Source of the DNA: UBA1738 sp045577675
GTDB taxonomy: Bacteria > Bacillota > Clostridia > UBA1381
Length of the DNA: 22,703 nt
Reading direction: 5' to 3'
Assembly (NCBI GenBank): GCA_045577675.1
Contig: JAZNIV010000079.1
Coordinates: 1-22,703, forward strand
Shown: piece by piece, positions 7,146 to 14,254 of the stretch
Layout: each line of letters begins with the position of its first letter
Position numbering within the stretch: the first letter of the stretch is position 1
Made by a program: the position numbers and the translations under genes
Notes under the pieces: generated by a model
What the model was told of the DNA's origin: nothing
What the model saw: the letters and a program-made list of their open reading frames with translations, nothing else
The model's database searches: none

Positions 7146-8476
7146 GTCTTTATCAGCTTACGTTTTACAATAGCATATGCCAAAAGATACATGGCACCCG
7201 TTATTACCCACGAAAGCGGGTAGCAAACATACAAAAACTCCGGTGTCCGGTTAAGTGGAAACAGCACCAAAAGCCATACAAACCTGAATCCGCAGACACC
7301 AATAATGCTCATAAGCATAGAAATGACAGTTGCACCCATACCGCGGAGCATTCCTGACGCAATCTCCATAAAGCATATTGTGAAATAAGGAATCACTACA
7401 TATTGATACTTCACTATAGCATATCTTGCCGTCTCAGCATCACCGGGAGCAAAAAGCTCTATGAAGAAATCCTTATATGCATATGCAAGTACGCTTAATA
7501 TGACTGTTTCGGTGATAGCTATCACCATCCCCCATATCAGAATAGGTGTTATCCTGCATAGCTTTCCCGCACCTATATTCTGGCTTGTGAAGGTAGTCAC
7601 AGTTTGCGTTATTGCATTAACTGCAACATAAAGTATCCCCTCTATCTGACTTTCCACAGCATGTCCCGATGCCGCTGCAGCACCGAACGAATTTATTGAC
7701 GAAACCATTATTGTGTTAGAAAGGCTGAAGGTTATAGCCTGAATACTTGCAGGTACTCCTATAGAAGCCATAAATTTTAAAATTCTTTTATCAAATACAA
7801 CATTTTTAAAGGAAAAACCTATTTTACTTTTCATCAGCATTACAAGAATCATTAAAAATCCTATTCCCTGCGAAATCACCGTCGCAAGTGCAACTCCGGC
7901 AACACCCATACGAAAATATTTTACAAATATCACGTTAAAGATAACATTTAGTGCTCCTGAAGTTATAAGAGAAATCATAGGATTTTTAGTATCGCCGGTT
8001 CCTCTCAGGGTTGCTGCGATGAAATTATAAAGAGCAGTAAACGGCATTCCAAGGAAAATTATCTTCATATATATTATCGACATATCGATAATTTCTGAAT
8101 CAATTTTAACTATTTCTGCAATCGGTTCAGCCGTAAAAAAACCGATTATTCCAACCAGAATACCGCCTATCAATGCGGTTATTACTGCAGTATCCGATGT
8201 ACGCCTTACACGCCGCATATCACCTGCACCAAAAAATCTTGCAGCGGTAACATTAGTACCAATGGCAAGTCCCATAAACAGGTTTACAAGCATATTTACA
8301 ATAGGTCCTACCGAGCCAACTGCACCAAGTGCATTTGCACTGTCATACCGTCCTACAATGAGTGAGTCTGCAGCATTGTATAAAGTCTGCAGTACACTGC
8401 TTAAAATAACCGGAATTGCAAATCTCAGCATTTGCGGCAATAGCTTACCGTTTACCATATCAATTTCTTTCTTCAT
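7130..8476 (-). CDS. MATE-family multidrug/sodium antiporter
   Basis: A 448-aa integral membrane protein with about 12 transmembrane helices, the usual size for MATE exporters of the DinF/NorM-like branch, which expel cationic drugs or metabolites against Na+ or H+. Early segment LPQMLRFAIPVILSSVLQTL and the TM2/3 region NAADSLIVGRYDSANALGAVG match the family, as does GTNVTAARFFGAGD. A clear AGGTGAGGTG lies before the ATG, and a promoter lies at 8519-8546. The gene ends inside the 3' end of the convergent radical SAM gene. The substrate cannot be predicted. Repeat copy 2 lies just upstream of its promoter. Confidence 0.93.
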   Translation of the reverse strand: MKKEIDMVNGKLLPQMLRFAIPVILSSVLQTLYNAADSLIVGRYDSANALGAVGSVGPIVNMLVNLFMGLAIGTNVTAARFFGAGDMRRVRRTSDTAVITALIGGILVGIIGFFTAEPIAEIVKIDSEIIDMSIIYMKIIFLGMPFTALYNFIAATLRGTGDTKNPMISLITSGALNVIFNVIFVKYFRMGVAGVALATVISQGIGFLMILVMLMKSKIGFSFKNVVFDKRILKFMASIGVPASIQAITFSLSNTIMVSSINSFGAAAASGHAVESQIEGILYVAVNAITQTVTTFTSQNIGAGKLCRITPILIWGMVIAITETVILSVLAYAYKDFFIELFAPGDAETARYAIVKYQYVVIPYFTICFMEIASGMLRGMGATVISMLMSIIGVCGFRFVWLLVLFPLNRTPEFLYVCYPLSWVITGAMYLLAYAIVKRKLIKTQLSL

Positions 8477-8518
8477 ATGAATTCACCTCACCTACTGCAA
8501 AACTACAAGCCTTTACAT

Positions 8519-8546
8519 ATTATACACCCACTCAAAATAAAGTCAA
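8519..8546 (-). promoter_or_regulatory. Promoter of the MATE gene
   Basis: Minus-strand TTGACT (8546-8541), 16-bp spacer, TATAAT (8524-8519). The MATE start is about 35 nt downstream. The left end of repeat copy 2 lies about 38 bp upstream of the -35 box. Confidence 0.75.
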
Positions 8547-8583
8547 TATATTTTTTTAAAATTTAGCAAGTTAAATAAAAAAA

Positions 8584-8841
8584 GTGGCTGTAAAAAATTA
8601 CAGGTCCTTTTTGGGGGATAGGAAAAATTGTTTTGAATGGATAAAACGAGCCAAGGCTTTGCCTTGGGTTACCCGACGGCGTACACGTGTACGCCGAGTG
8701 GCTCGTTTTATTCATAGCAAAAAGGCATAAAAATAGAGAAATCTCTTTTTTTTGAGATTTCTCTACATTATTTAATCAAAAGTCAGGCTGTAAAAGTTCT
8801 ATGTTGTCGCCTTTTTGTGATCCAGACTATTTTTACATCCC
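8584..8841. repeat. Folded interspersed repeat, copy 2 (~258 bp)
   Basis: Second copy of the element at 2595-2856, same orientation, about 90% identical by eye. The long stem pairs 8637-8653 with 8699-8715 (one G-T pair). The inner palindrome CGGCGTACACGTGTACGCCG is perfect here and 2 bp shorter than in copy 1. The hairpin TAGAGAAATCTC/GAGATTTCTCTA (8734-8745 with 8754-8765) is perfect and, on the minus strand, is followed by TTTTT, so it looks like an intrinsic terminator for the LOG-family gene that ends at 8845. The 10-bp stem (8717-8726 with 8809-8818) is kept through one wobble pair. The element starts three bases after that gene's TGA. Confidence 0.85.
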
Positions 8842-8844
8842 TTT

Positions 8845-9420
8845 TCATATATTTTTGAATTTAAGTATATCAAGGTCAACCGGTTCATATGCCTCAAGGT
8901 AATCCAAAAGCTCCCCTGCATTATCAAATACCTTGTAAAGGTCTAAACATTCCTCTTTAACAAATTCATCCTCTATTGCCCTCTTCATAAGATTTAATAG
9001 GTCTCCGAAGTAGTTATTCACATTATAAATTGCAATAGCCTTTGTGTGACGGGAAAGCTGCTTTAATGTAAGTATTTCAAAGAATTCATCAAAGGTTCCT
9101 ATTCCGCCGGGCGCCATAATAAATGCGTCGGACATTTCTTCTAACATTTTCTTTCGCTCACGCATAGTTTCAGGTCTTAAAAGCTGTGTGCAGCCCTCAA
9201 AAATCATACCGTCCACATTAAAAAATCCGGGAGCAATTCCTATAATCTCTCCATTTTCACTTGCAGCACCTCGGGCTGTTCCTCCCATAACACCCTCTGC
9301 ACCGGCACCGAAAACAAGAGTATGACCTCTTTTTGCAATTTCCTTTCCCAGCATTTCCGATGCATCCTTAAATGATTTATTAATTGTGTTGCTCGAAGCA
9401 CCATATACACATATTTTCAT
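8845..9420 (-). CDS. LOG-family protein (TIGR00730), nucleoside monophosphate phosphoribohydrolase-like
   Basis: A 191-aa Rossmann-fold protein of the LOG family, formerly called lysine decarboxylase-like. Studied members hydrolyse cytokinin riboside 5'-monophosphate or similar nucleotides to free base and ribose phosphate. The signature PGGIGTFDE is at about residues 104-112, with the paired RERKKML motif at 87-93 and the early glycine-rich LVFGAGAEGVMGGTARG. AAGGGTG precedes the ATG by 6 bp. The natural substrate in bacteria of this type is not known. It appears to be a single-gene unit whose transcript would run into the hairpins of repeat copy 2. Confidence 0.88.
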   Translation of the reverse strand: MKICVYGASSNTINKSFKDASEMLGKEIAKRGHTLVFGAGAEGVMGGTARGAASENGEIIGIAPGFFNVDGMIFEGCTQLLRPETMRERKKMLEEMSDAFIMAPGGIGTFDEFFEILTLKQLSRHTKAIAIYNVNNYFGDLLNLMKRAIEDEFVKEECLDLYKVFDNAGELLDYLEAYEPVDLDILKFKNI

Positions 9421-9724
9421 AATTCACCCTTACCTTTCTGTCCTTAAAATCCCCGTCACACCTACCCTGAGGACAAAGCAGATGCCGTCCTTTATTATAT
9501 GCATTTTTTTATGCAAAAAACTCATTTATTCATACAAATACTCTAAAATTGATACAACCTCTGTCTTGGTTGGCTCTCTGGTTTGTTTTGTGCCGGCATT
9601 ATTTGTTTACCCTGCCAGCTTGTCTTTATGCAAAAGCTGCTTGTAAAAATCTATATCCTTCCTTGGATAGTATGCTATATTAACTCATATTTTACTATAA
9701 ATTTCTGGAAATTTCAATATATTT
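9421..9724. other. Intergenic region with a broken short reading frame
   Basis: About 300 bp between the LOG-family gene and the malQ promoter with no intact gene. On the minus strand, 9684-9526 can be read as 53 codons interrupted by one TAA at 9609-9607. The parts read IAYYPRKDIDFYKQLLHKD before the stop and REPTKTEVVSILEYLYE after it, which look protein-like, but there is no ATG and no ribosome binding site. A TATAAT on the minus strand at 9499-9494 could belong to the LOG-gene promoter, but I find no good -35 box. Confidence 0.3.
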
Positions 9725-9753
9725 TTGATTTTTTCCGAATAATATGTTAAAAT
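9725..9753 (+). promoter_or_regulatory. Promoter of malQ
   Basis: TTGATT (9725-9730), 17-bp spacer, TAAAAT (9748-9753). The start codon lies about 27 nt after the expected transcription start, preceded by GAGAGGAAG. Confidence 0.6.
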
Positions 9754-9786
9754 GGATATATTAATGGATGAGAGGAAGTTTTTATA

Positions 9787-11247
9787 ATGAGAAAAGCCGG
9801 TATTTTAATGCACATATCCAGTCTGCCGTCCGACTACGGAATAGGCACGATTGGCCGCGAGGCTTATGAATTTGTAGACTTTTTAAAACGCACACGACAA
9901 AGCTGTTGGCAGGTGCTTCCCCTTACGCCTACAGAGTTTGGAAATTCACCTTATCAGAGTCCGGGAGCTTTTGCAGGAAATCCCCTTTTAATTGATTTGG
10001 TTTCTTTAAAGGAGGATGGGCTTTTAGAGGACAGTGATTTTGAAGGTATAATCTTTGGCGAAGATGAAGAAGCAGTAGATTTTGAGGCTGTAAAGCAGTA
10101 CAAGGGCAAGCTTCTAAAAAAAGCATTTGCAAGCTTTAACATAACTCCTCAGTACAATTCCTTCATTTCGGAAAACTCATACTGGCTTGACAGCTACAGC
10201 CTGTATATGGCACTAAGAGAGCATTTTGACGGGAAGCCATGGTATGAATGGGACGAGGATATAAAAGAGTGTAAGCCTAAAGCTATAAATACATATACAA
10301 ATCTTTTATGGGAAGAGGTGTCCTATTATAAATTTATGCAATATTTATTCTTCAGCCAATGGAGCAGGCTAAAGGAATATGCTAATGAAAACGGGATTGA
10401 AATAATAGGTGACATTCCAATCTATGTAGCTCACGATTCCTGCGATGTATGGATGAATAAATCCCTGTTTCAGCTGGACAAGGATGGCAGACCTACAAAA
10501 ATTGCAGGCTGTCCGCCTGACGCCTTCTCACAGGATGGTCAGCTTTGGGGAAACCCTCTTTACAATTGGAAGGTAATGAAGCAGGATGGCTACAGCTGGT
10601 GGATAAACCGAATCACAGCCTGTATGAAGCTTTACGATATTATCCGCATTGACCATTTCCGCGGATTTGAATCTTATTACACCGTTCCTTTCGGTGATAC
10701 CGATGCAAAAAACGGTGTATGGGAAAAAGGTCCCGGGCTATCACTGTTTAAAGCAATAAAGGCACGTGTCCCCGATGCACAAATCATCGCCGAGGATTTA
10801 GGCTACATTACCGACGAGGTTCGGAAGCTTTTAAAGGAATGTGGCTACCCGGGAATGAAGGTTTTGCAGTTTGCCTTTGACCCATATAACGACAACCCAT
10901 ATCTTCCTTATAACTACAGCGAAAACTGTGTTGCCTACACCGGTACTCACGATAATGACACGATTATAGGCTGGTATAAGGATGAGCAGAACAAGGAATT
11001 TATTCGTGATTACCTTGACGTAGGCACAGATGACCTTGTTCCGGTTGCTATGATACGTACTATCCTTGCAAGTCGGGCAAAGCTTGCTATAATACCGATT
11101 CAGGATTACTTGGGCTATGGAAAAAGGATGAATACACCTTCAACAGCCAATAACGAAAACTGGAGCTATCGCATAACAAAAGGTGCACTTCACGACGGAG
11201 TTGCATATCACATTGAACACCTGACAAGGCTTTATAAGCGCGGATAA
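9787..11247 (+). CDS. malQ: 4-alpha-glucanotransferase (amylomaltase, GH77)
   Basis: A 486-aa glycoside hydrolase family 77 enzyme that transfers alpha-1,4-glucan segments between maltodextrins, used in cytoplasmic maltodextrin or glycogen metabolism. The amino end GILMHISSLPSDYGIGTIG and the segment LPLTPTEFGNSPYQS are typical of the DPE1/amylomaltase type. The catalytic acids are visible: nucleophile D289 in RIDHFRGFE, acid/base E336 in IAEDLG, and D389 in GTHDNDT. The lack of an amino-terminal extension makes it the short bacterial form. It stands alone here, without other glycogen or maltose genes, between its own promoter and a bidirectional terminator. Confidence 0.96.
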   Translation: MRKAGILMHISSLPSDYGIGTIGREAYEFVDFLKRTRQSCWQVLPLTPTEFGNSPYQSPGAFAGNPLLIDLVSLKEDGLLEDSDFEGIIFGEDEEAVDFEAVKQYKGKLLKKAFASFNITPQYNSFISENSYWLDSYSLYMALREHFDGKPWYEWDEDIKECKPKAINTYTNLLWEEVSYYKFMQYLFFSQWSRLKEYANENGIEIIGDIPIYVAHDSCDVWMNKSLFQLDKDGRPTKIAGCPPDAFSQDGQLWGNPLYNWKVMKQDGYSWWINRITACMKLYDIIRIDHFRGFESYYTVPFGDTDAKNGVWEKGPGLSLFKAIKARVPDAQIIAEDLGYITDEVRKLLKECGYPGMKVLQFAFDPYNDNPYLPYNYSENCVAYTGTHDNDTIIGWYKDEQNKEFIRDYLDVGTDDLVPVAMIRTILASRAKLAIIPIQDYLGYGKRMNTPSTANNENWSYRITKGALHDGVAYHIEHLTRLYKRG

Positions 11248-11255
11248 AAAAATAA

Positions 11256-11300
11256 CCCCATACCCTTCTTTAAAAAAAAGGTTGTGTATGGGGGATTTTT
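11256..11300. terminator. Bidirectional terminator between malQ and the Spo0E-like gene
   Basis: An 8-bp stem CCCCATAC/GTATGGGG (11256-11263 with 11286-11293), extended inside by CTT/AAG. TTTTT follows on the plus strand, for malQ; TTATTTTTTT follows on the minus strand, for the small gene ending at 11314. Confidence 0.8.
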
Positions 11301-11313
11301 GTGGTCAAATTTA

Positions 11314-11457
11314 TTATTTAATCTGATTAAGTAACCGTTCAAGTCTGATAGCTTCCTCAACTAACTCCGGAGATGAAAGCTTATCAATATTATGCTTTTC
11401 AATCAATCTGTCAAACTCACTTCTTAGTTCATTCCTTTTCTCGACACAAGTAATCAT
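11314..11457 (-). CDS. Spo0E-like small helical protein
   Basis: A 47-aa protein, likely a two-helix hairpin, resembling the Spo0E family of aspartyl phosphatases that dephosphorylate Spo0A~P and delay sporulation. The order fits: an amino helix VEKRNELRSEFDRLIEKH, a short turn, and a second helix ELVEEAIRLERLLNQIK where family members have the SQELD motif. Here that motif reads AIRLE, so the usual Ser and Asp are replaced by Ala and Glu, which makes phosphatase activity uncertain. The start at 11457 was chosen from the GGAG 8 bp upstream; ATG at 11463 is an alternative. It has its own strong promoter and terminator, so expression is likely real even if the family call is not secure. Confidence 0.55.
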   Translation of the reverse strand: MITCVEKRNELRSEFDRLIEKHNIDKLSSPELVEEAIRLERLLNQIK

Positions 11458-11485
11458 TTTCATCTCTCCTTTCCTCTTTGACAAC

Positions 11486-11514
11486 AATTTACCACATAAA
11501 AAAACCATTGTCAA
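11486..11514 (-). promoter_or_regulatory. Promoter of the Spo0E-like gene
   Basis: Minus-strand TTGACA (11514-11509), 17-bp spacer, TAAATT (11491-11486). It is followed about 15 nt later by the GAGGAAAGGAG ribosome binding region. A 6-of-7 match to the Spo0A box (CGTCGAA on the minus strand, 11550-11544) lies about 30 bp upstream of the -35 box. Confidence 0.7.
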
Positions 11515-11698
11515 TAGGATTTTTCAAAATTTTATAAGAATCGTTCGACGGCTTGTGACACAATGTTTTATGAGTCAACAAAATTCAAAATAAACCTAAA
11601 ATTTTCAAGTTTTTCTCCTAAAAAAATCATCCGCATTTTCTCTTTTAAAACCGACAAATTTGCAATAATTTTTTAAAGAAAAATCACCTTTTTCTGCA

Positions 11699-11732
11699 CA
11701 AAAAATCGGACAGATGAGAATTCTGTCCGATT
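11699..11732 (-). terminator. Terminator of guaB
   Basis: On the minus strand a perfect 10-bp stem AATCGGACAG/CTGTCCGATT (11732-11723 with 11713-11704) with a 9-nt loop is followed by TTTT. It lies 6 bp after the guaB stop codon. Confidence 0.85.
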
Positions 11733-11738
11733 ATGTTT

Positions 11739-13205
11739 TTAAGCTTCTGAACGGTAGCTGTAGTTTGGTGCTTCCTTTGTAATGTAAATGTCATGCGGAT
11801 GACTTTCCTTTAGACCTGCACCCGTAATTCTTACAAACTTACCATTTTTCTTGAGTTCAGGGATAGTCTTTGTACCGCAGTAACCCATACCAGAGCGGAG
11901 TCCGCCAAGCAACTGGAAGATTGTATCTGAAACCGGTCCCTTATAAGGTACACGTCCCTCAACACCCTCAGGAACAAGCTTTTTAGAGCCTGTCTGGAAA
12001 TATCTGTCCTTTGAGCCACATTCCATAGCCGCGATTGAACCCATACCGCGGTAAACCTTAAAGCGTCTGCCCTGATAAATTTCAAATTCTCCCGGGCTTT
12101 CCTCACAGCCTGCCAAAAGGCTTCCCATCATAACAACGTCTGCACCGGCAGCTATTGCCTTTGGAATGTCTCCTGAATATTTAAGTCCACCGTCTGCAAT
12201 TACAGGGATATTGTACTTTTTAGCAACCTCGGCAACATCATAAATCGCTGTAACCTGCGGACAACCAATACCTGCCACAACACGTGTAGTACAGATAGAA
12301 CCGGGGCCTATACCAACCTTTACGCAGTCTGCACCGGCTTTAATAAGCGCCTCGGCAGCCTCGCCTGTAGCAATGTTTCCTGCTATAACAGGTACATTTG
12401 GATATGCTTTTTTAACTTCTTTAACCTTTTCAATAATATTTCTTGAATGACCGTGAGCAGAGTCAAGTACTAAAACGTCAACCCCTGCCTTTACAAGTGC
12501 TGAAACTCGGTCAAGTATATCATTTGTAACACCGATAGCAGCACCACAGAGTAGTCTTCCGCTTGCGTCCTTTGCAGCATTCGGGTATTTTACAGCCTTT
12601 TCAATATCCTTAATTGTAATAAGGCCTTTAAGCTTATTTTCATCATCAACCAATGGCAGCTTTTCAATCTTATATTTGCTTAAAATATTCTGGGCATCTT
12701 CTAATGTCGTGCCGACAGGAGCAGTTATAAGATTTTCACTTGTCATTGCTTCTTCAATCTTCTTTGAGAAGTCTGTTTCAAATCTTAGGTCACGGTTAGT
12801 AATGATGCCTACAAGCTTCTTTTCTTCATCACAAATCGGAACACCGGAGATTTTATATCTGTGCATTAAATCGTCAGCATCCTTTAAGGTATGCTCCTTT
12901 GTAAGGCTAAAAGGATTGGAAATAACACCATTTTCCGAACGTTTAACCTTATCAACCTCAAGTGCCTGTTGCTCAATTGTCATATTCTTATGAATTACAC
13001 CAATACCGCCCTCTCGTGCCATAGCAATAGCCATTTCGGATTCCGTAACAGTATCCATAGCCGAGCTCATAAGCGGAATATTAAGTTTAATTGTAGATGT
13101 AAGGTTTGTTTCAAGTTCAATCATATTAGGCGTAACGTCAGATTCCTGCGGCAATAGCAGTACGTCATCATAGGTTAAGCCTTCCTTTGCAAACTTTTCT
13201 GTCAT
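11739..13205 (-). CDS. guaB: Inosine-5'-monophosphate dehydrogenase
   Basis: A 488-aa enzyme that oxidises IMP to XMP with NAD+, the first committed step of GMP synthesis. The TIM-barrel start is AKEGLTYDDVLLLPQ. Two CBS domains occupy about residues 90-205 (MTSENLITAPVGTTLEDA, IEKLPLVDDENKLKGLIT). The catalytic cysteine is C305 in GPGSICTTR, and the IMP phosphate loop and flap region follow (ADGGLKYSGD, YRGMGSIAAM). The start at 13205 (MTEKFAKEG) has a GGAGG upstream; an ATG at 13223 has none, and it would overlap that GGAGG. The length is normal. It is a single-gene unit with its own promoter and terminator; no guanine riboswitch is recognisable in its leader of about 30 nt. Confidence 0.97.
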   Translation of the reverse strand: MTEKFAKEGLTYDDVLLLPQESDVTPNMIELETNLTSTIKLNIPLMSSAMDTVTESEMAIAMAREGGIGVIHKNMTIEQQALEVDKVKRSENGVISNPFSLTKEHTLKDADDLMHRYKISGVPICDEEKKLVGIITNRDLRFETDFSKKIEEAMTSENLITAPVGTTLEDAQNILSKYKIEKLPLVDDENKLKGLITIKDIEKAVKYPNAAKDASGRLLCGAAIGVTNDILDRVSALVKAGVDVLVLDSAHGHSRNIIEKVKEVKKAYPNVPVIAGNIATGEAAEALIKAGADCVKVGIGPGSICTTRVVAGIGCPQVTAIYDVAEVAKKYNIPVIADGGLKYSGDIPKAIAAGADVVMMGSLLAGCEESPGEFEIYQGRRFKVYRGMGSIAAMECGSKDRYFQTGSKKLVPEGVEGRVPYKGPVSDTIFQLLGGLRSGMGYCGTKTIPELKKNGKFVRITGAGLKESHPHDIYITKEAPNYSYRSEA

Positions 13206-13240
13206 AATGATATTTCCCTCCATTTTATTGTATTTTTTCT

Positions 13241-13269
13241 ATTTTACCAAATTATCAGCACTTTTGCAA
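13241..13269 (-). promoter_or_regulatory. Promoter of guaB
   Basis: Minus-strand TTGCAA (13269-13264), 17-bp spacer, TAAAAT (13246-13241). This leaves a leader of about 30 nt, too short for a purine riboswitch. Confidence 0.7.
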
Positions 13270-13349
13270 TAGTTATTTTAAATAAGTTTCAGTTTTTTTG
13301 ACATTATTTTTATGTTGCATATTACTTTTTATCAAAAAAATCTGTTTTT

Positions 13350-13388
13350 TTCACAGGTTAACATAATTTAACATATTATGTTAACATA
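13350..13388 (+). promoter_or_regulatory. cotJ promoter overlapped by a strong inverted repeat
   Basis: A vegetative-type promoter can be read as TTCACA (13350-13355), 18-bp spacer, TATTAT (13374-13379). A perfect 10-bp inverted repeat GTTAACATAA/TTATGTTAAC (13357-13366 with 13376-13385, 9-bp centre) covers the spacer and the -10 box. The octamer TTAACATA also occurs three times in the same direction (13358, 13368, 13381). The arrangement suggests a DNA-binding regulator. Sporulation genes are often read by sigma-E or sigma-K, and those boxes were not recognised with confidence. Confidence 0.55.
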
Positions 13389-13425
13389 GGCTATGCCTAA
13401 ATATCAATAAAAAGGAGTTTCTTAT

Positions 13426-13599
13426 ATGGATATGTCATGCGAGTGCGGCTGCTTAGCATACGGCTATGTGCCTGTTCAGCAGCTTAACACTGTTTTCCGT
13501 GCAGAAGACGCGTTAAAAAACGGTTCTCTGTTTCCGGAGCTTGTTCTTACCATAGAGGAGTATGGAAAGGTATGTAAAGGATGTGGCAAGACAGTATGA
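13426..13599 (+). CDS. cotJA: Spore coat-associated protein CotJA
   Basis: A 57-aa protein, too short for usual gene-finding cut-offs, first gene of a cotJ spore-coat operon. It reads AYGYVPVQQLNTVFRAEDAL in the middle, the conserved CotJA pattern (Y-V-P-x-Q with downstream F-x-x-x-x-AL-x-x-G-T/S-LFPEL). Unlike B. subtilis CotJA, it has a cysteine-rich amino end (CECGC, residues 5-9) and a CxxC near the carboxy end (VCKGCGK). An AAGGAG lies 9-10 bp before the ATG. Its TGA overlaps the start of cotJB as ATGA, so translation is coupled. CotJ proteins are inner coat components made in the mother cell. Confidence 0.85.
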   Translation: MDMSCECGCLAYGYVPVQQLNTVFRAEDALKNGSLFPELVLTIEEYGKVCKGCGKTV

Positions 13600-13850
13600 G
13601 TCAGAATGAATTAAAGCTTGCTCTTCAAAGCTACCGATTTGCAGCACACGATATGCTGCTTTATCTTGACACTCACCCATGCGATGAAAAAGCCTTCGCT
13701 CTTTATAAATCACTTATAGAAAAAGCCCGTGAGCTTAAAGACTCTTATCAGCGTAAGTATGGACCGCTTTGTGCAATGTCGGCAGCGGATTATGATGAAT
13801 TTAAGTGGCTTGACAGCCCATGGCCATGGGAAAAAGGAGGTAATGCATAA
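13596..13850 (+). CDS. cotJB: Spore coat protein CotJB
   Basis: An 84-aa soluble protein with the CotJB pattern: an amino helix LKLALQSYRFAAHDMLLYLD, then THPCDEKAFALY, a helix LIEKARELKDSYQRKYGPL, and the aromatic carboxy end FKWLDSPWPWEKGGN, which is the most conserved part of the family. The start at 13596 overlaps the cotJA stop (ATGA); an ATG at 13581 in the same frame lies inside cotJA and is less likely. Its TAA overlaps the next ATG by one base (TAATG), with GGAGG 10 bp upstream. CotJB is needed in the coat together with CotJA and CotJC in other species; here the CotJC partner is truncated. Confidence 0.9.
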   Translation: MSQNELKLALQSYRFAAHDMLLYLDTHPCDEKAFALYKSLIEKARELKDSYQRKYGPLCAMSAADYDEFKWLDSPWPWEKGGNA

Positions 13851-13981
13851 TGTTTAGTTATGATAAATTCTTACAATATCCTATTAAAATTAAAAACAAA
13901 AATCCACAGCTTGCATCGCTCATTGTAACTCAGTATGGAGGAGCTTACACCGAAAAGTATAAAATTTTAGTTCCTTATTAA
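13850..13981 (+). pseudogene. cotJC: Truncated cotJC (Mn-catalase-like coat protein), first ~33 residues only
   Basis: The 43-codon frame begins MFSYDKFLQYPIKIKNKN and continues to LIVTQYGG, the recognisable amino end of CotJC/manganese-catalase coat proteins, which are usually about 190 aa. After QYGG it diverges to AYTEKYKILVPY and stops. None of the four-helix-bundle metal ligands (the Glu and His residues that bind the Mn pair) is present, and the next 80 bp in any frame hold no recognisable remainder before the rpmF terminator. This points to a deletion rather than a single frameshift. The ribosome binding site and coupling to cotJB are intact, so a short peptide may still be made. Confidence 0.75.
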
Positions 13982-14020
13982 ATACCGACTTCAGAGATTA
14001 GTTTTATTATTCTGTTATAC

Positions 14021-14048
14021 AAAAAAAACGGAGTGCCAAAGCACTCCG
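14021..14048 (-). terminator. Terminator of the rplJ-rplL-DUF177-rpmF operon
   Basis: On the minus strand a perfect 8-bp GC-rich stem CGGAGTGC/GCACTCCG (14048-14041 with 14036-14029) and a 4-nt loop are followed by eight T. It lies 12 bp after the rpmF stop codon. On the plus strand no T run follows, so it does not obviously end the cotJ transcript. Confidence 0.9.
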
Positions 14049-14060
14049 CTGAAAAACAAG

Positions 14061-14240
14061 TTATTCAGAAACCTTTACAACCTCTTTGCCGTTGTAATAG
14101 CCGCAAGCCTTACAAACCGTATGAGGCATTTTATATTCATGGCACTGTGGACATTCCACCATACCAGGAATTTCAAGCTTCCAATTAGCTCTTCTTTTAT
14201 CTCTTCTTGATTTAGATACTTTACCCTTAGGTACTGCCAT
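14061..14240 (-). CDS. rpmF: Ribosomal protein bL32
   Basis: A 59-aa protein, short of usual length cut-offs. It begins MAVPKGKVSKSRRDKRRANW, the signature of bL32, a small protein of the large ribosomal subunit. The zinc ribbon is complete: CPQC (near residues 31-34) and CKAC (near 44-47), so this is the zinc-binding, C+ form. GGAGG lies 10 bp before the ATG. It follows DUF177, its usual partner in many bacteria, and closes an operon that starts with rplJ. Confidence 0.97.
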   Translation of the reverse strand: MAVPKGKVSKSRRDKRRANWKLEIPGMVECPQCHEYKMPHTVCKACGYYNGKEVVKVSE

Positions 14241-14254
14241 CTTAATCGCACCTC

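Noticed and set aside
9386..9646. 86-codon plus-strand frame
   Set aside because: It overlaps the start of the LOG-family gene on the other strand, has no ribosome binding site, and its translation resembles no protein family.
13206..13240. Guanine riboswitch before guaB
   Set aside because: The leader after the promoter is only about 30 nt and has no purine aptamer features.
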